Source: Opitutus sp. GAS368
Lineage (GTDB): Bacteria; Verrucomicrobiota; Verrucomicrobiia; Opitutales; Opitutaceae
DNA length: 50,919 nt
Reading direction: 5' to 3'
Assembly (NCBI GenBank): GCA_945903465.1
Contig: CAMDOF010000037.1
Span: forward strand, 1 to 50,919
Both the position numbers and the translations under genes were made by a program. The notes below the pieces were generated by a model, which had not been told where the DNA came from, ran no database searches, and worked only from the letters and a program-made list of their open reading frames with translations. This document shows positions 9,109 to 17,771 of this stretch, piece after piece (the stretch's first letter is position 1; the number at the start of each line of letters is the position of its first letter).

Positions 9109-9639
9109 TCAAATTTCCGGCTGAGTCGCTGGCGCCAGCGTCAGAAACGTATAGCGAAAATTGGCGTCGGCGCTTTCGCGGCGGTGCAGTTCACGCCAGG
9201 CGAGGTGCTGCCACGCGGGAAAGTAGGTGTCACCGGGCACGTGAGCGTGGACGAGCGTGAGGTGCAGTCGCAGGGGGTGCGCCTCGATCAGCCCGAGGGA
9301 CTCTTGGTAAAGGCGCGCGCCGCCGCAGATGTAGATCTCTCCAGGTAATGATTCTGCTCGCGCGAGTGCGGCGGCCAGTGAGTGGGCGACGAGGGGAGCT
9401 GGGCCGGGGTTGGCGGCGGCGGGAGGCCAGGCCCGGCGGGTGATGACGATGGGTTGTCGCCCTGCGGTGTGGGCCTGCGGCCACGTCTCGTAGGAGACTC
9501 GGCCCAAGATACAAATGTGCCCAGCGGTGATCGCATGGAAAAAAGCGTGATCCTCTGGAATGTGCCACGGCAAACGTGCCGCCCGGCCGATCACGAGGTT
9601 CTCGGAGCAAGCCGCGATCACATGGACGGTTTTGGGCAT
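9109..9639 (-). CDS. folA: Dihydrofolate reductase
   Basis: A 176-residue enzyme reducing dihydrofolate to tetrahydrofolate with NADPH. Recognisable blocks are VHVIAACSENLVIGRAARLPWHIPEDHAFF (substrate Trp plus the acidic residue in the IPED stretch), CILGRVSYETWP (NADPH site), PIVITRR and EIYICGGARLYQ (Gly-Gly cofactor loop). Length is normal for a chromosomal DHFR. It lies downstream of the rhodanese gene on the same strand but a terminator at 9676-9706 separates them. No thymidylate synthase gene is adjacent. Confidence 0.93.
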   Translation of the reverse strand: MPKTVHVIAACSENLVIGRAARLPWHIPEDHAFFHAITAGHICILGRVSYETWPQAHTAGRQPIVITRRAWPPAAANPGPAPLVAHSLAAALARAESLPGEIYICGGARLYQESLGLIEAHPLRLHLTLVHAHVPGDTYFPAWQHLAWRELHRRESADANFRYTFLTLAPATQPEI

Positions 9640-9675
9640 AAGCGTCGACGGGCGAGACGGCGATGGGCTGGGCGG

Positions 9676-9706
9676 GAAAAAGAAAACCCGAGCGGAGGCT
9701 CGGGTT
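9676..9706 (-). terminator. Rho-independent terminator after the rhodanese gene
   Basis: Perfect 8-bp stem (9685-9692 with 9699-9706, AACCCGAG/CTCGGGTT) and 6-base loop. Read on the minus strand the stem is followed by a T-rich run (9676-9686). It sits between the rhodanese gene and folA, both on the minus strand. Confidence 0.8.
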
Positions 9707-9742
9707 GAGGCGTCAGCCGCGGGTGGCGGTGGCCGCGGCGGT

Positions 9743-10132
9743 TTAGCTCTTCTCTAATTTGCCGCCGGATTTTTTCCAACCATCGATGCCTGGCGAGTAG
9801 TGTTTCACATTGGTGTAGCCAAGTTCCATGGCCACGGTGGCGGCGGAGAGATAGGCGCTGCAATATTCGTTGCCGCAGTAGGCGACGACCAGGGCCTTTT
9901 TATCCTTGGGGAGAAGCGCGGCGATTTTTTTCTGTTGAGCGATGAAGTCGATCGACCCGGGGATCCGACCTTCGGCGAAAGACTCAGAGCCATTAACGTC
10001 GAGGACGGTGACCGTCTTGGCGGCGAGGGCGGCGCTAAGTTCTTGGTGGGAAATATCCGCGATCTTGGAAGGAGCGGCAAAGGCGGTCCCGACGAGACCG
10101 AGGGCGAGGACAAGAGAGGTGAGGAATTTCAT
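9743..10132 (-). CDS. Exported single-domain rhodanese-like protein
   Basis: A 129-residue protein starting MKFLTSLVLALGLVGTAFAA, a clear signal peptide, so the mature protein is periplasmic. An in-frame start further upstream (10357) would bury the signal, so 10132 is chosen. The rhodanese fold follows: VTVLDVNGSESFAEGRIPGS, then the active-site loop VVAYCGNEYCSAY with the catalytic Cys, then ATVAMELGYTNVKHYSPGIDGWKKSG. Members transfer sulfur or act as oxidative-stress sulfur relays; the substrate is unknown. It is monocistronic, closed by the terminator at 9676-9706. Confidence 0.9.
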   Translation of the reverse strand: MKFLTSLVLALGLVGTAFAAPSKIADISHQELSAALAAKTVTVLDVNGSESFAEGRIPGSIDFIAQQKKIAALLPKDKKALVVAYCGNEYCSAYLSAATVAMELGYTNVKHYSPGIDGWKKSGGKLEKS

Positions 10133-10499
10133 GCGGGTGCACACAAAGACCTGAGGGGCTATTTCGCAAGCCGATGGATGCAGTGGGCAGAATGTTATGA
10201 GCGGGCAGGGTGGCGATCGACCGATCACCATGCCGGCATGGGCGACCCAACGGCGCTCGCCTTGGCCCATGAGGCGGTGGTGGGGCCGGCTCGGCAGAGG
10301 GTAAGCCTCAAGATACGCTGATTGCAGGGTCCGTCGGATTCGCCACCGAGGCACCAAGCCACGGAGGATAATCCCCGAAAGTATTCGTATAATCAGCGGT
10401 CAAAATGACCGGCCGGACCGGCGTTTTCCCAACCGCTGGCTCGGAGTCAGAAACATGGGGAGTGGCCAAAAAATCGGGATGACCTTTTTCGGAGCCGAA

Positions 10500-10696
10500 G
10501 ATCGCCACGGAGGCATGCCGAGCTGGTATCTATCCGGAGAAAGCCGGCGGGTGCACCTTATTGGTGGCTGCCCGAAAACTGCAGATGGTTTCGCCCCATT
10601 CAGCGCGCCTCGCGGTTTTCCGATTCGTTAACATCTCTCAGGCCGTCCCCCTCGGACGCCCCCCTCGCTCGCACTAAAAAAGCATGAACCCCAAAG
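10500..10696. repeat. Dispersed non-coding repeat, copy A (degenerate)
   Basis: Bases 10545-10696 align with 13465-13575 and 19498-19655. Shared blocks include TTGGTGGCTGCCCGAAAACT (10560-10579), GTTAACATCTCTCAGG and CCCTCGGACG. The right edge CATGAACCCCAAA resembles, inverted, the left edge of copy B (TTGGGGGTTCA). No ORF is conserved among the copies. Copy A directly precedes the IS630 relic. Confidence 0.6.
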
Positions 10697-10705
10697 TTTG
10701 ACTCC

Positions 10706-11096
10706 TTGGCTTACCCTCAGGTTTGCCTCCCTGCATCGACGGGGACGGGCGCGCTCTTTCTGCAGCAGATCAGCCAAACCGAGCCGGTGGCTTGGCACGT
10801 GGTCATCGAGGATCAGGTCGGCTGTCATTTGCCGGAAGACGACGTCTGCTTGCCCGCCAATAAGCGCCGACCGCCGCTACCGCCCGACCGCCCGACCGCC
10901 CCGAACTCAACTCCGTCGAAAAACTCGACGACCTCGCAAAGACGAAGTCTGCGACCGGCTTGATTCTTCCCTGCGTAAACTTGAGGGCCGGATCATCGCG
11001 GCCCTGCGCCCGTGGCATTCCGACCCTGCCAAGGTGGCCCAGCTCATTGGTTTCGGCTGGAACCTCGATGGCCTGAACTCTGGTGCGCAAATCTAA
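10706..11096 (+). pseudogene. IS630-family transposase, C-terminal relic with frameshift
   Basis: Two plus-strand frames together give the end of an IS630-type DDE transposase. The first frame reads TEPVAWHVVIEDQVG then HLPEDDVCLPANKRRPPLPP, corresponding to the motif around the second catalytic Asp. After a shift near 10900 another frame reads KDEVCDRLDSSLRKLEGRII, AALRPWHSDPAKVAQLIGFG, the usual C-terminus. The PELNPVE block carrying the third acidic residue is only half recognisable (PNSTPSKN / ELNSVEK in alternate frames). The N-terminal half is missing, so this is a dead remnant. Confidence 0.75.
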
Positions 11097-11371
11097 AGTC
11101 TCTCAATTAAGAGACCAAGTTATCAGTCTGCTTGTCGCTCGTTTTTGAACCCCAGCATTCGGGCGCCACCGGAGAGCAAGTTAGCGGCGACGTTCGTCCA
11201 CAGGGCCGTTTTTCAGGCAACGTAGCAGCTAGCGGACTGAGCCTCTGGGGTCGCCCCGGCCGTTATCCTAAACCCGAACGCACTCCTTCAAGACGGCTGC
11301 CGGTCCTCTTAGTAACGGGGCTGACGTCGAGCCGGCGGCTCCGCCGTTGCCGCTCAATGGGCGCGACGAAA
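11097..11371. other. Intergenic stretch, possible transposase relic
   Basis: No intact gene. Read on the minus strand, about 11123-11200 gives ALWTNVAANLLSGGARMLGF and then KNERQAD before a stop, which has the feel of an insertion-sequence transposase C-terminus, but I cannot name a family. It lies between the IS630 relic and the glycosyltransferase gene. Confidence 0.25.
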
Positions 11372-12898
11372 TTAAGGGGCATACTTATACAAATTGAATT
11401 TGTCCCCGGACTCCCGCAGCACCGAGTGCGCCAGTTTTAACGGGCTGCCGTCCGCATCCACCCAAGACGGCGCCGTATACATGTCGCCTTCGTAAAGCAC
11501 GAAAAGCGCGAAAGGCCGTGCGCCCATCGCCGTACCGACGGTGGTATGCAGGAACGTGAGTTTCGAGGGGTCGTTGATCGTATTCGGCAACGCGACGATT
11601 CGAGAATCTGCGACCGAGGCTAGTATGAGCCAGTAGGTTCCTGGGCGGAAATAACGATGCGTTAGCACCACGCAGACTACGTTGTGTTGATCGGCGTAAT
11701 CGGTCAGGAAACGACTGACTCCACTCAAGCCGCTCCCGCTCCAGTGGCCCGTGTAATATTGTTCGATTTCATCCGGGGGAACCGCCGCCAGACGCGGTTC
11801 CGTCCCGATTTGCCACGACACCGAGCCCCACCACGCGACGGCCAGCGCCAGCAATGCCGCCGCCAGTGCGCGCAACCGCGCCGAAAAAAACAGCGCCTGC
11901 CCCCACGCCAGCGCCAGAAACAACACCAACGGAACCTGGTCCTGCAAAACATAGCGGGCGAATGGCCGGTTGTGCACCAGCGTGGCGACGTGCAAAGAGA
12001 CGACGACCCCCGCGCACGCCAGCAACGCAACCCGCGCTCTGGCGTACGCCGCCAGCCAAAGTCCGCCCGCCGCCAGCCAAGCAAGAACCCATCCGCCATA
12101 GCCAGCATACCAACCCCACCACAGCTTCGATCGGCGCAGGGCCGTCGCCCAGTAGTCGCCGGCTGTTAGAGAGGGCAGAAACGCCAAGTCCGCATTCCTG
12201 CTCCCCAGCCCGGCGAAAGTAGGTAAAAGCAAGAGGAGGGGAATCGACGCTCCCCAAGCGATACCGCCCAGCTTTCGGCTGAAAACCGGCCGCGAGAAAT
12301 GCACCTGGGCGCCACTATAAAGCAGCCCCAGCCAGGGCAGGGCCAGCACCGCCGAAATCTTGTTTAAACACGCGACCCCAAACAGGGCGCCCGAACAGAC
12401 AAAATAATACCCCGCTCCCTTCGCCGCCGAGCTGCTTCCACGAACCATCAGGGCCACCGCCCACGCCAGGAGAGCGGTGGTGAACGGGTCCTGCAGCGCG
12501 AGGCGCTCATGAAAAACCGCAAACGGCATCACCGCCCACAAACCCATGCCGACCAGAGCGGTCATTCGTCCGGCCAGCTGACGCAGGCTCCACCCCACCG
12601 CCACGAGGCTCGCCATACCCGCCCCGACACTCATCATGCGCGCGACCACGAGTTCATGCCCGGGAAACCAACCCGCGGGAGCGAACAACCAGATTGCCGC
12701 CGGCCTTCCCTGTGCCCAAGGCTCAATCAGTTCACGCACACCGGAATCAAGAGCCGTAAGAATCAGCGCACTTTCATCCACGAAAGCGTCCGCGACCCCA
12801 ACGTGACGGAGGCGCAACCACGCTGCGCTGACCAGAATGAGCGCTGACCACACCTTAAACGACATTTGGGACGGAGAGGTCGAGTTGGCAGTCATCAT
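11372..12898 (-). CDS. GT39-like (ArnT/PMT type) polytopic glycosyltransferase
   Basis: A 508-residue inner-membrane protein with about eleven hydrophobic segments and a soluble C-terminal domain of roughly 120 residues. The first extracytoplasmic loop holds the acidic pair DAFVDESALI (about residues 35-44), as in GT-C enzymes that use polyprenyl-phosphate sugar donors. A further motif is AVFHERLALQDPFTTALLAW, which resembles the dolichyl-phosphate mannosyltransferase/ArnT group. Substrate is unknown. It stands alone, transcribed away from the helicase gene, inside a region otherwise made of mobile-element debris, so it may be accessory. Confidence 0.7.
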   Translation of the reverse strand: MMTANSTSPSQMSFKVWSALILVSAAWLRLRHVGVADAFVDESALILTALDSGVRELIEPWAQGRPAAIWLFAPAGWFPGHELVVARMMSVGAGMASLVAVGWSLRQLAGRMTALVGMGLWAVMPFAVFHERLALQDPFTTALLAWAVALMVRGSSSAAKGAGYYFVCSGALFGVACLNKISAVLALPWLGLLYSGAQVHFSRPVFSRKLGGIAWGASIPLLLLLPTFAGLGSRNADLAFLPSLTAGDYWATALRRSKLWWGWYAGYGGWVLAWLAAGGLWLAAYARARVALLACAGVVVSLHVATLVHNRPFARYVLQDQVPLVLFLALAWGQALFFSARLRALAAALLALAVAWWGSVSWQIGTEPRLAAVPPDEIEQYYTGHWSGSGLSGVSRFLTDYADQHNVVCVVLTHRYFRPGTYWLILASVADSRIVALPNTINDPSKLTFLHTTVGTAMGARPFALFVLYEGDMYTAPSWVDADGSPLKLAHSVLRESGDKFNLYKYAP

Positions 12899-13344
12899 AA
12901 TTTACGGAAAGGCAGCAGCTTTACAGGCCAGTCCGTTCAGTAAAAAGCGAATAAACTCGCCCAGGATTGATCGAGGCGAGGGCTCTCCGCCCCCAGTGAA
13001 CCTCGCGGGCCCGGCGACAGAACGTTTTCACGAATTTGACGCGGAACACACTGAAATCCGTGAAGGTATAAGGCCAACCGCCCGCCCGAGACGAATCACT
13101 GGTCAAGGTCGGGCCGTCCTACCACCTGCCCGCCACACTCAGGACCGCTGAGGTGGCGGGCACGCCGAATTCGTTTTGCTGCAAGTTGGCGATGACCGCC
13201 TCCGCGCTTCTGCGCTTCTGCGCCCGATCAACTCCGGCTGCAGATCTTCGCCCGCGCAGGCTTAGCCGCAAGGCGTCATGGGTTGATGGATGCTTGACCC
13301 TTTGCCCTCTCGACCAGGGTGAGCATCAAACGGATCAAAATTGG
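12899..13344. other. Gene-free stretch upstream of repeat copy B
   Basis: No ORF with recognisable content on either strand. It must hold the minus-strand promoter of the glycosyltransferase gene. The one clear structure is the long hairpin at 13127-13162, listed separately. Confidence 0.5.
13127..13162. other. Strong GC-rich hairpin
   Basis: TGCCCGCCAC pairs with GTGGCGGGCA, and inside it CTCAG pairs with CTGAG around a GACCG loop, giving about 15 base pairs with a one-base bulge. No T run follows on either strand, so a Rho-independent terminator is unlikely. It may be the end of a decayed mobile element or a folded site. Confidence 0.6.
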
Positions 13345-13575
13345 CGGTTGGGGGTTCACAAATGAACGGAGTCGGTCGATCAGGCTCGGATCATGGCGCG
13401 AAAACTCAGTTTGAAATCGGCCGGGGGATTTATGGTGTGATCGGCCGAGGCAACGACTGGCGGGGCGCACCCGATCGGTGGCGGCCCGAAAAACTGCAGA
13501 GGATCTCACCAATCTCAGTGCGCGGAGCGGCTGTCGATTTGTTACCACGCATCCGGCCGACTCCCTTGGACTTCT
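13345..13575. repeat. Dispersed non-coding repeat, copy B
   Basis: Aligns with copy C (19385-19655) over nearly its whole length and with copy A in its right half. Shared blocks are TTGGGGGTT at the left edge, GGCGCGAAAACTCAGTTTG (copy C: GGCGCGAAGCTCAGTTTG), AATCGGCCGGGG, ATCGGTGGC, CTGAAAAAC-like sequence and GTTA around 13540. It ends about 120 bases before the helicase start codon, so that gene's promoter may lie in or next to it. Confidence 0.65.
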
Positions 13576-13695
13576 GCCGGCCCGCTCCGCCTTCACGCCG
13601 CGGATCAATGGTTTTACGAGCGGCCTTCGGTCCGGGCATTGCTAAGGCTCGGCTCGCAGTTGCCATCGAGGGCCTGTTCGGTTTCGGTGAACTTA

Positions 13696-16600
13696 ATGCC
13701 TCTGGAGGACTCACCCTTTCTGCAGTTGCCAGAAGCGGCGTGGATTGCCTCCAACGCGCTCGCGTTCGCGATCTTCGATGGCTTCCCGGTCAGCCCCGGG
13801 CATGCGCTGGTGATCACCCGTCGCCGCGTTGCGAGTTGGTTTGACGCCTCTACGGCCGAACAATCAGCGCTCATGGCCTTGGTTAACGAGGTCAAGGTGA
13901 AGCTCGACGCCACCCTCTCACCCAAGCCCGACGGCTACAACGTCGGCTTCAACAGCGGCGGGGCGGCCGGCCAGACCGTTACTCATGTTCACATCCACGT
14001 CATTCCGCGATACCGTGGCGACATGCCGGATCCGCGTGGCGGCGTACGTCATGTCATTCCCCATAAAGGAAATTACCTGCTGGACCGAGCGGCCCACTCT
14101 TCGCCGCCCGCCCGGGCAGACCTCCGCCTCAGCATCGGGCACCCCGATCATTCGCTCTGGAATTGCCTGAAACCCCGGCTGGCCGGCGCGCGGGAAATCG
14201 AGGTGCTCGCCTCCTTTGTCCAGCTGTCCGGGCTCGATGTCATCGAAGAAAAGTTTTTCCAGGCCCTGCGCGCAAAGGCGTGCATCCGGATCCTCGTCGG
14301 TGACTACCTGTTCATCTCCGATGCGAGGGCGCTTGATCGCCTGCGTGGCTGGATCGCGATGGTGAGTGATGAATTCGGCCCGGACAGGTTCGACGCTCGC
14401 CTCGTCGAAACGGCCCGTCTGCCCGGCAACCCCGCCTCATTTCACCCGAAGGCATGGCGGATTCTGGAGGACGCCGACGGCTTGATGGCCATTGGCAGCA
14501 GCAATCTATCTGCCGCGGCACTGAAGACCGGCGTGGAGTGGAATCTGTTGGCGCGAGTCTCAAGGGAGGACCCCCTCCAGGCGACAATCGCGCTGGAGTA
14601 TCAAAAACTCTGGGACATGGCCACGCCCCTCACCCGCGAGCGGATCGCGCGCTACGCCCGGGAAGCCGAACGGGCGCTCGCCGCGAGACATGAGCCCGAG
14701 TCGGTCGACTTCACCGAAGGACCGCCGCCTCCGCGGCCCTGGCAGGTGCTGGCGGGAAAGCGTCTCAAGGAACTGCGTATCGCGGGGTGTCGCCGGGCGC
14801 TCATCTCGGTGGCCACGGGACTGGGAAAAACGTGGCTGGCGGCATTTGACGCCCAGGCCGTCGGGCGTGAACTGGGCCGATGCCCGCGGGTGATCGTGAT
14901 TGCCCATCGTGCCGAGATTCTGGCGCAGGCCGAATCCGTGTTCCGCCGGACGATGGATTCCGTCTGGCCGAAGACGGCGACCTCATGGTGCCTGGGCCGC
15001 GAAGCCAGTTTCGAGGGCCCGCTCGTGATCGCGTCGATTCAAAAGCTCGCTCGTCCCGAGGTCTGCGAACAACTCTCGAAGGTTGGTTTTGACTACGCTA
15101 TCATCGACGAAGTCCATCATGCTCATGCCGCAAGCTACCGGCGGGTTCTCTCCAAACTGCAGGCCACCTTCGCCCTTGGACTGACGGCCACCCCGGAGCG
15201 GTCTGACGGTGTCGACGTTGCGACGCTTTTCGATGATGTTCTCGCTTGGCACGCCTCGATCGGCGACGGCATCCAAGAGGAGTCGCTGGTGCCGTTTTCC
15301 TACATTGGGCTGCGGGATGACGTGGACTACCGGCAAATTCCGTGGCGCCAGGGCCGGTTCGATCCAGGCGTGCTGGAGGTCATGCTGGAAAACAGCCGGC
15401 GCATGGAGAGTCTGTGGCAGGCTTGGACGGCCCATCCTGGCGGGCGCACTTTGGTATTCTGCAGTTCGCAGCGCCACGCCATTTATACTCGCGACTGGTT
15501 GCGGCGGCAGGGTGTCCGCGCCGCGGCGGTGTTTGCCGCGCCAAACAGCGATCCGCGCTCCGAATCGCTGGACCAGCTTGAACGGGGTGGCCTTGACGCC
15601 ATCTGTGCGGTGGACCTTTTCAACGAGGGGGTGGACTTACCCACGGTCGACCGGGTGGTCATGCTGCGGCCGACGGAGTCACGGGTGCTTTTCCTCCAAC
15701 AACTCGGTCGCGGTTTGCGCGCGGCACCGGGGAAGAGCCGCCTGATCGTGATTGATTTTGTTGGCAACCACCGGGTTTTCGCCCGGCGCCTCATTCACCT
15801 GCTCTCCCTCCACAAAGTTGACGCGGGTTGGATTGAACTGCGCCGCTGGCTGGAGCGCGCCGAGGCGAGCCTGCCCCCCGAGTGTCTGCTGGAGGTGTCG
15901 GTTGAGGCTCGTGATTTGCTCCGCAGTTTCATTCCGGGCGGCGCCGGAGCGGCGATCGAGGCCTACCGCGGCATGCGGGATGAGCACGGACGGCGGCCGA
16001 CGATGGTGGAGCTGTTTCACCGGGGCTATTTGCCCGCGACCATTCGCGCGGCGCATGACCAGTGGTTTCGGTTTGTCGAGCAGGAAGGCGATTTGGACGA
16101 CGCGGAGCGAGGCTTACTAGCCGCCGCGACTGATTGGTTTCGGATGCTGGAAACAACGGCGTTGAACCGCAGCTTTAAGATGGTGGTGCTGCAGGCGTTC
16201 TTGGATCGGGGAGCCCTCTGGACCGGAATAGCGTTGTCGGATTTGGGTGCGGCGTGCCGCCGGCTGCTTCTCGGGCACCGCGAACTTTACCGCGACTTGG
16301 AGCCGAACGCGCAGATACCTGACCATCAGCTGGCGGACGCGGCGGTGTGGAATGCATGGTGGCAAGCCTGGCCGGTACAGAAATGGACGGAGCCGCAGGG
16401 TGGACGGACGTGGTTCACCATTGAGCGGGAGCGGTTCTCCTTCCTCGGAAAATGCGAGGAGACGCTGCGGCCGGCGTTCGAAGCGATGACGGCCGAAGTG
16501 GTTGAGTATCGGATGGCACAATACATCCGACGCTCGCGCAAGCCGATGGCGACGGGGTTTTCGGCGAAGGTCAGTCACAGCGGAGGGCGTCCCATCCTTT

Positions 16601-17427
16601 TCCTGCCGAAAGGAGGAGAGTGGGCGGGCCGGCCGTTTGCGTGGACTGCCGTAACGCTGCACGACGGCAGTACCTGGCAGTTCAAATTTGCCAGGGTGGC
16701 GTGCAACGTCGCCCATCCTGCAGGGGCTGCGGAAAACCAGTTGGCGACGTTGCTGCGAGGTTGGTTCGGCCATGACGCCGGACTGCCCGGGACCAATTTT
16801 CAGGTGCGATTTGAACCGACGCCCACGGGGTTCGCCGCGACGCCGATTGGCGGGTCGACGATGATTGCCGATGAGGTATCGGTGAAAGCGATGCCAACAG
16901 AGATCGTTGAGTTCCCAGCGCTCGTCTCTGATCCGCCGGAGAAGGAGAAATACGTTTCCTTCGCGCCGGTCTTCACGCTGGAGGCGGCGGCTGGCCTGTG
17001 GGGACCAGACCATACGCCCGTCGCGCAGGGCTGGATGCACGTAGCGAAACCAAAGCTGAGCGAGGGAATGTTTATTGGCCGCGTGGTGGGTGCCTCGATG
17101 GAGCCAAAGATCCCATCGGGGTCGTGGTGCCTTTTTCGGCGCAGCCTCGTGGTCGGAAGCCGCCACCGCCGGATCCTGCTGGTGCAGTTTTCCTCAATGA
17201 CGGATTCGGAGCATGGGGGGAAGTTCACCGTCAAGATGTACCATTCCGAGAAACGTCAGGCCGAGGACGGATGGAGGCATGACCACATCGAGCTGCGCCC
17301 GCTCAATCCAGCCTACAAGCCGATCCACGTCACCGCAGAGGAAGCCGAAAACCTGCGAATCGTCGGTGAGTTTGTCGCCGTAGTGAGCCCGAAAAAAGAT
17401 GACGGGGAAAGGTCGGGCGGGCGCTGA
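13696..17427 (+). CDS. HIT - HKD/PLD nuclease - SF2 helicase - S24/LexA-like multidomain protein
   Basis: A 1243-residue soluble protein. Residues 1-115: HIT domain with the histidine triad HVHIHV at 97-102. About 135-300: HKD-type PLD nuclease, with H250-x-K252 and GSSN at 267-270. About 355-700: superfamily 2 helicase with Walker A ATGLGKT (373-379), DEVH box (471-474), TATPER (497-502), FNEGVDLP (642-649) and QQLGRGLR (668-675). About 700-1080: no domain I recognise, partly helical. About 1105-1230: LexA/S24-like domain with GASMEP (Ser1134) and FTVKMY (Lys1180) as the likely Ser-Lys dyad. ATG 13696 is preferred over TTG 13639: a GGTGA lies just upstream and the HIT domain starts directly. 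PLD-helicase fusions are known as HKD nuclease/helicase proteins tied to DNA defence or repair; HIT plus S24 on the same chain is unusual. All catalytic residues look intact, although mobile-element relics flank the gene. Confidence 0.9.
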   Translation: MPLEDSPFLQLPEAAWIASNALAFAIFDGFPVSPGHALVITRRRVASWFDASTAEQSALMALVNEVKVKLDATLSPKPDGYNVGFNSGGAAGQTVTHVHIHVIPRYRGDMPDPRGGVRHVIPHKGNYLLDRAAHSSPPARADLRLSIGHPDHSLWNCLKPRLAGAREIEVLASFVQLSGLDVIEEKFFQALRAKACIRILVGDYLFISDARALDRLRGWIAMVSDEFGPDRFDARLVETARLPGNPASFHPKAWRILEDADGLMAIGSSNLSAAALKTGVEWNLLARVSREDPLQATIALEYQKLWDMATPLTRERIARYAREAERALAARHEPESVDFTEGPPPPRPWQVLAGKRLKELRIAGCRRALISVATGLGKTWLAAFDAQAVGRELGRCPRVIVIAHRAEILAQAESVFRRTMDSVWPKTATSWCLGREASFEGPLVIASIQKLARPEVCEQLSKVGFDYAIIDEVHHAHAASYRRVLSKLQATFALGLTATPERSDGVDVATLFDDVLAWHASIGDGIQEESLVPFSYIGLRDDVDYRQIPWRQGRFDPGVLEVMLENSRRMESLWQAWTAHPGGRTLVFCSSQRHAIYTRDWLRRQGVRAAAVFAAPNSDPRSESLDQLERGGLDAICAVDLFNEGVDLPTVDRVVMLRPTESRVLFLQQLGRGLRAAPGKSRLIVIDFVGNHRVFARRLIHLLSLHKVDAGWIELRRWLERAEASLPPECLLEVSVEARDLLRSFIPGGAGAAIEAYRGMRDEHGRRPTMVELFHRGYLPATIRAAHDQWFRFVEQEGDLDDAERGLLAAATDWFRMLETTALNRSFKMVVLQAFLDRGALWTGIALSDLGAACRRLLLGHRELYRDLEPNAQIPDHQLADAAVWNAWWQAWPVQKWTEPQGGRTWFTIERERFSFLGKCEETLRPAFEAMTAEVVEYRMAQYIRRSRKPMATGFSAKVSHSGGRPILFLPKGGEWAGRPFAWTAVTLHDGSTWQFKFARVACNVAHPAGAAENQLATLLRGWFGHDAGLPGTNFQVRFEPTPTGFAATPIGGSTMIADEVSVKAMPTEIVEFPALVSDPPEKEKYVSFAPVFTLEAAAGLWGPDHTPVAQGWMHVAKPKLSEGMFIGRVVGASMEPKIPSGSWCLFRRSLVVGSRHRRILLVQFSSMTDSEHGGKFTVKMYHSEKRQAEDGWRHDHIELRPLNPAYKPIHVTAEEAENLRIVGEFVAVVSPKKDDGERSGGR

Positions 17428-17490
17428 GGCCCAAGCCGACGCCGTGTCCGTTTTCAGGGAGAATACACCCGGCGCGGAGCGCGGCTCAAC

Positions 17491-17670
17491 TCACGGCGCC
17501 GGCGCACCAATCGGGAGCTCGAAATACTTGAAGATCGCTTTCGTCTGTAGGTAAATCCGGTCCTTGCGCATCCCGCCGCGTTCGTGTCTCGCGCTCATCG
17601 GCTCGAAATTCGCGCGCAGAAATACCACAATTCCAAAGGGCGATCCGATGAGGTCAGTCTGCTGATGGCA
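17491..17670 (-). pseudogene. C-terminal fragment of an unidentified protein
   Basis: Minus-strand reading ends at a TGA (17491-17493) and gives, in order, TDLIGSPFGIVVFLRANFEP, MSARHERGGMRKDRIYLQ and TKAIFKYFELPIGAPAP. The composition is protein-like and it ends naturally, but there is no start codon or continued similarity upstream: beyond about 17670 the frame loses character. I do not recognise the family. It points tail-to-tail at the helicase gene, and is probably the surviving 3' end of a gene removed by the IS66-related event at 17772. Confidence 0.4.
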
Positions 17671-17771
17671 AGTCGGCGATCGTGAAATCGTGCATTTCTG
17701 GCGATTTCCATCTCACCTTCGCCCGAGTGAGTATTTTCTTAGAAACTTCATCAAAAAACTCTTTTTAAACT

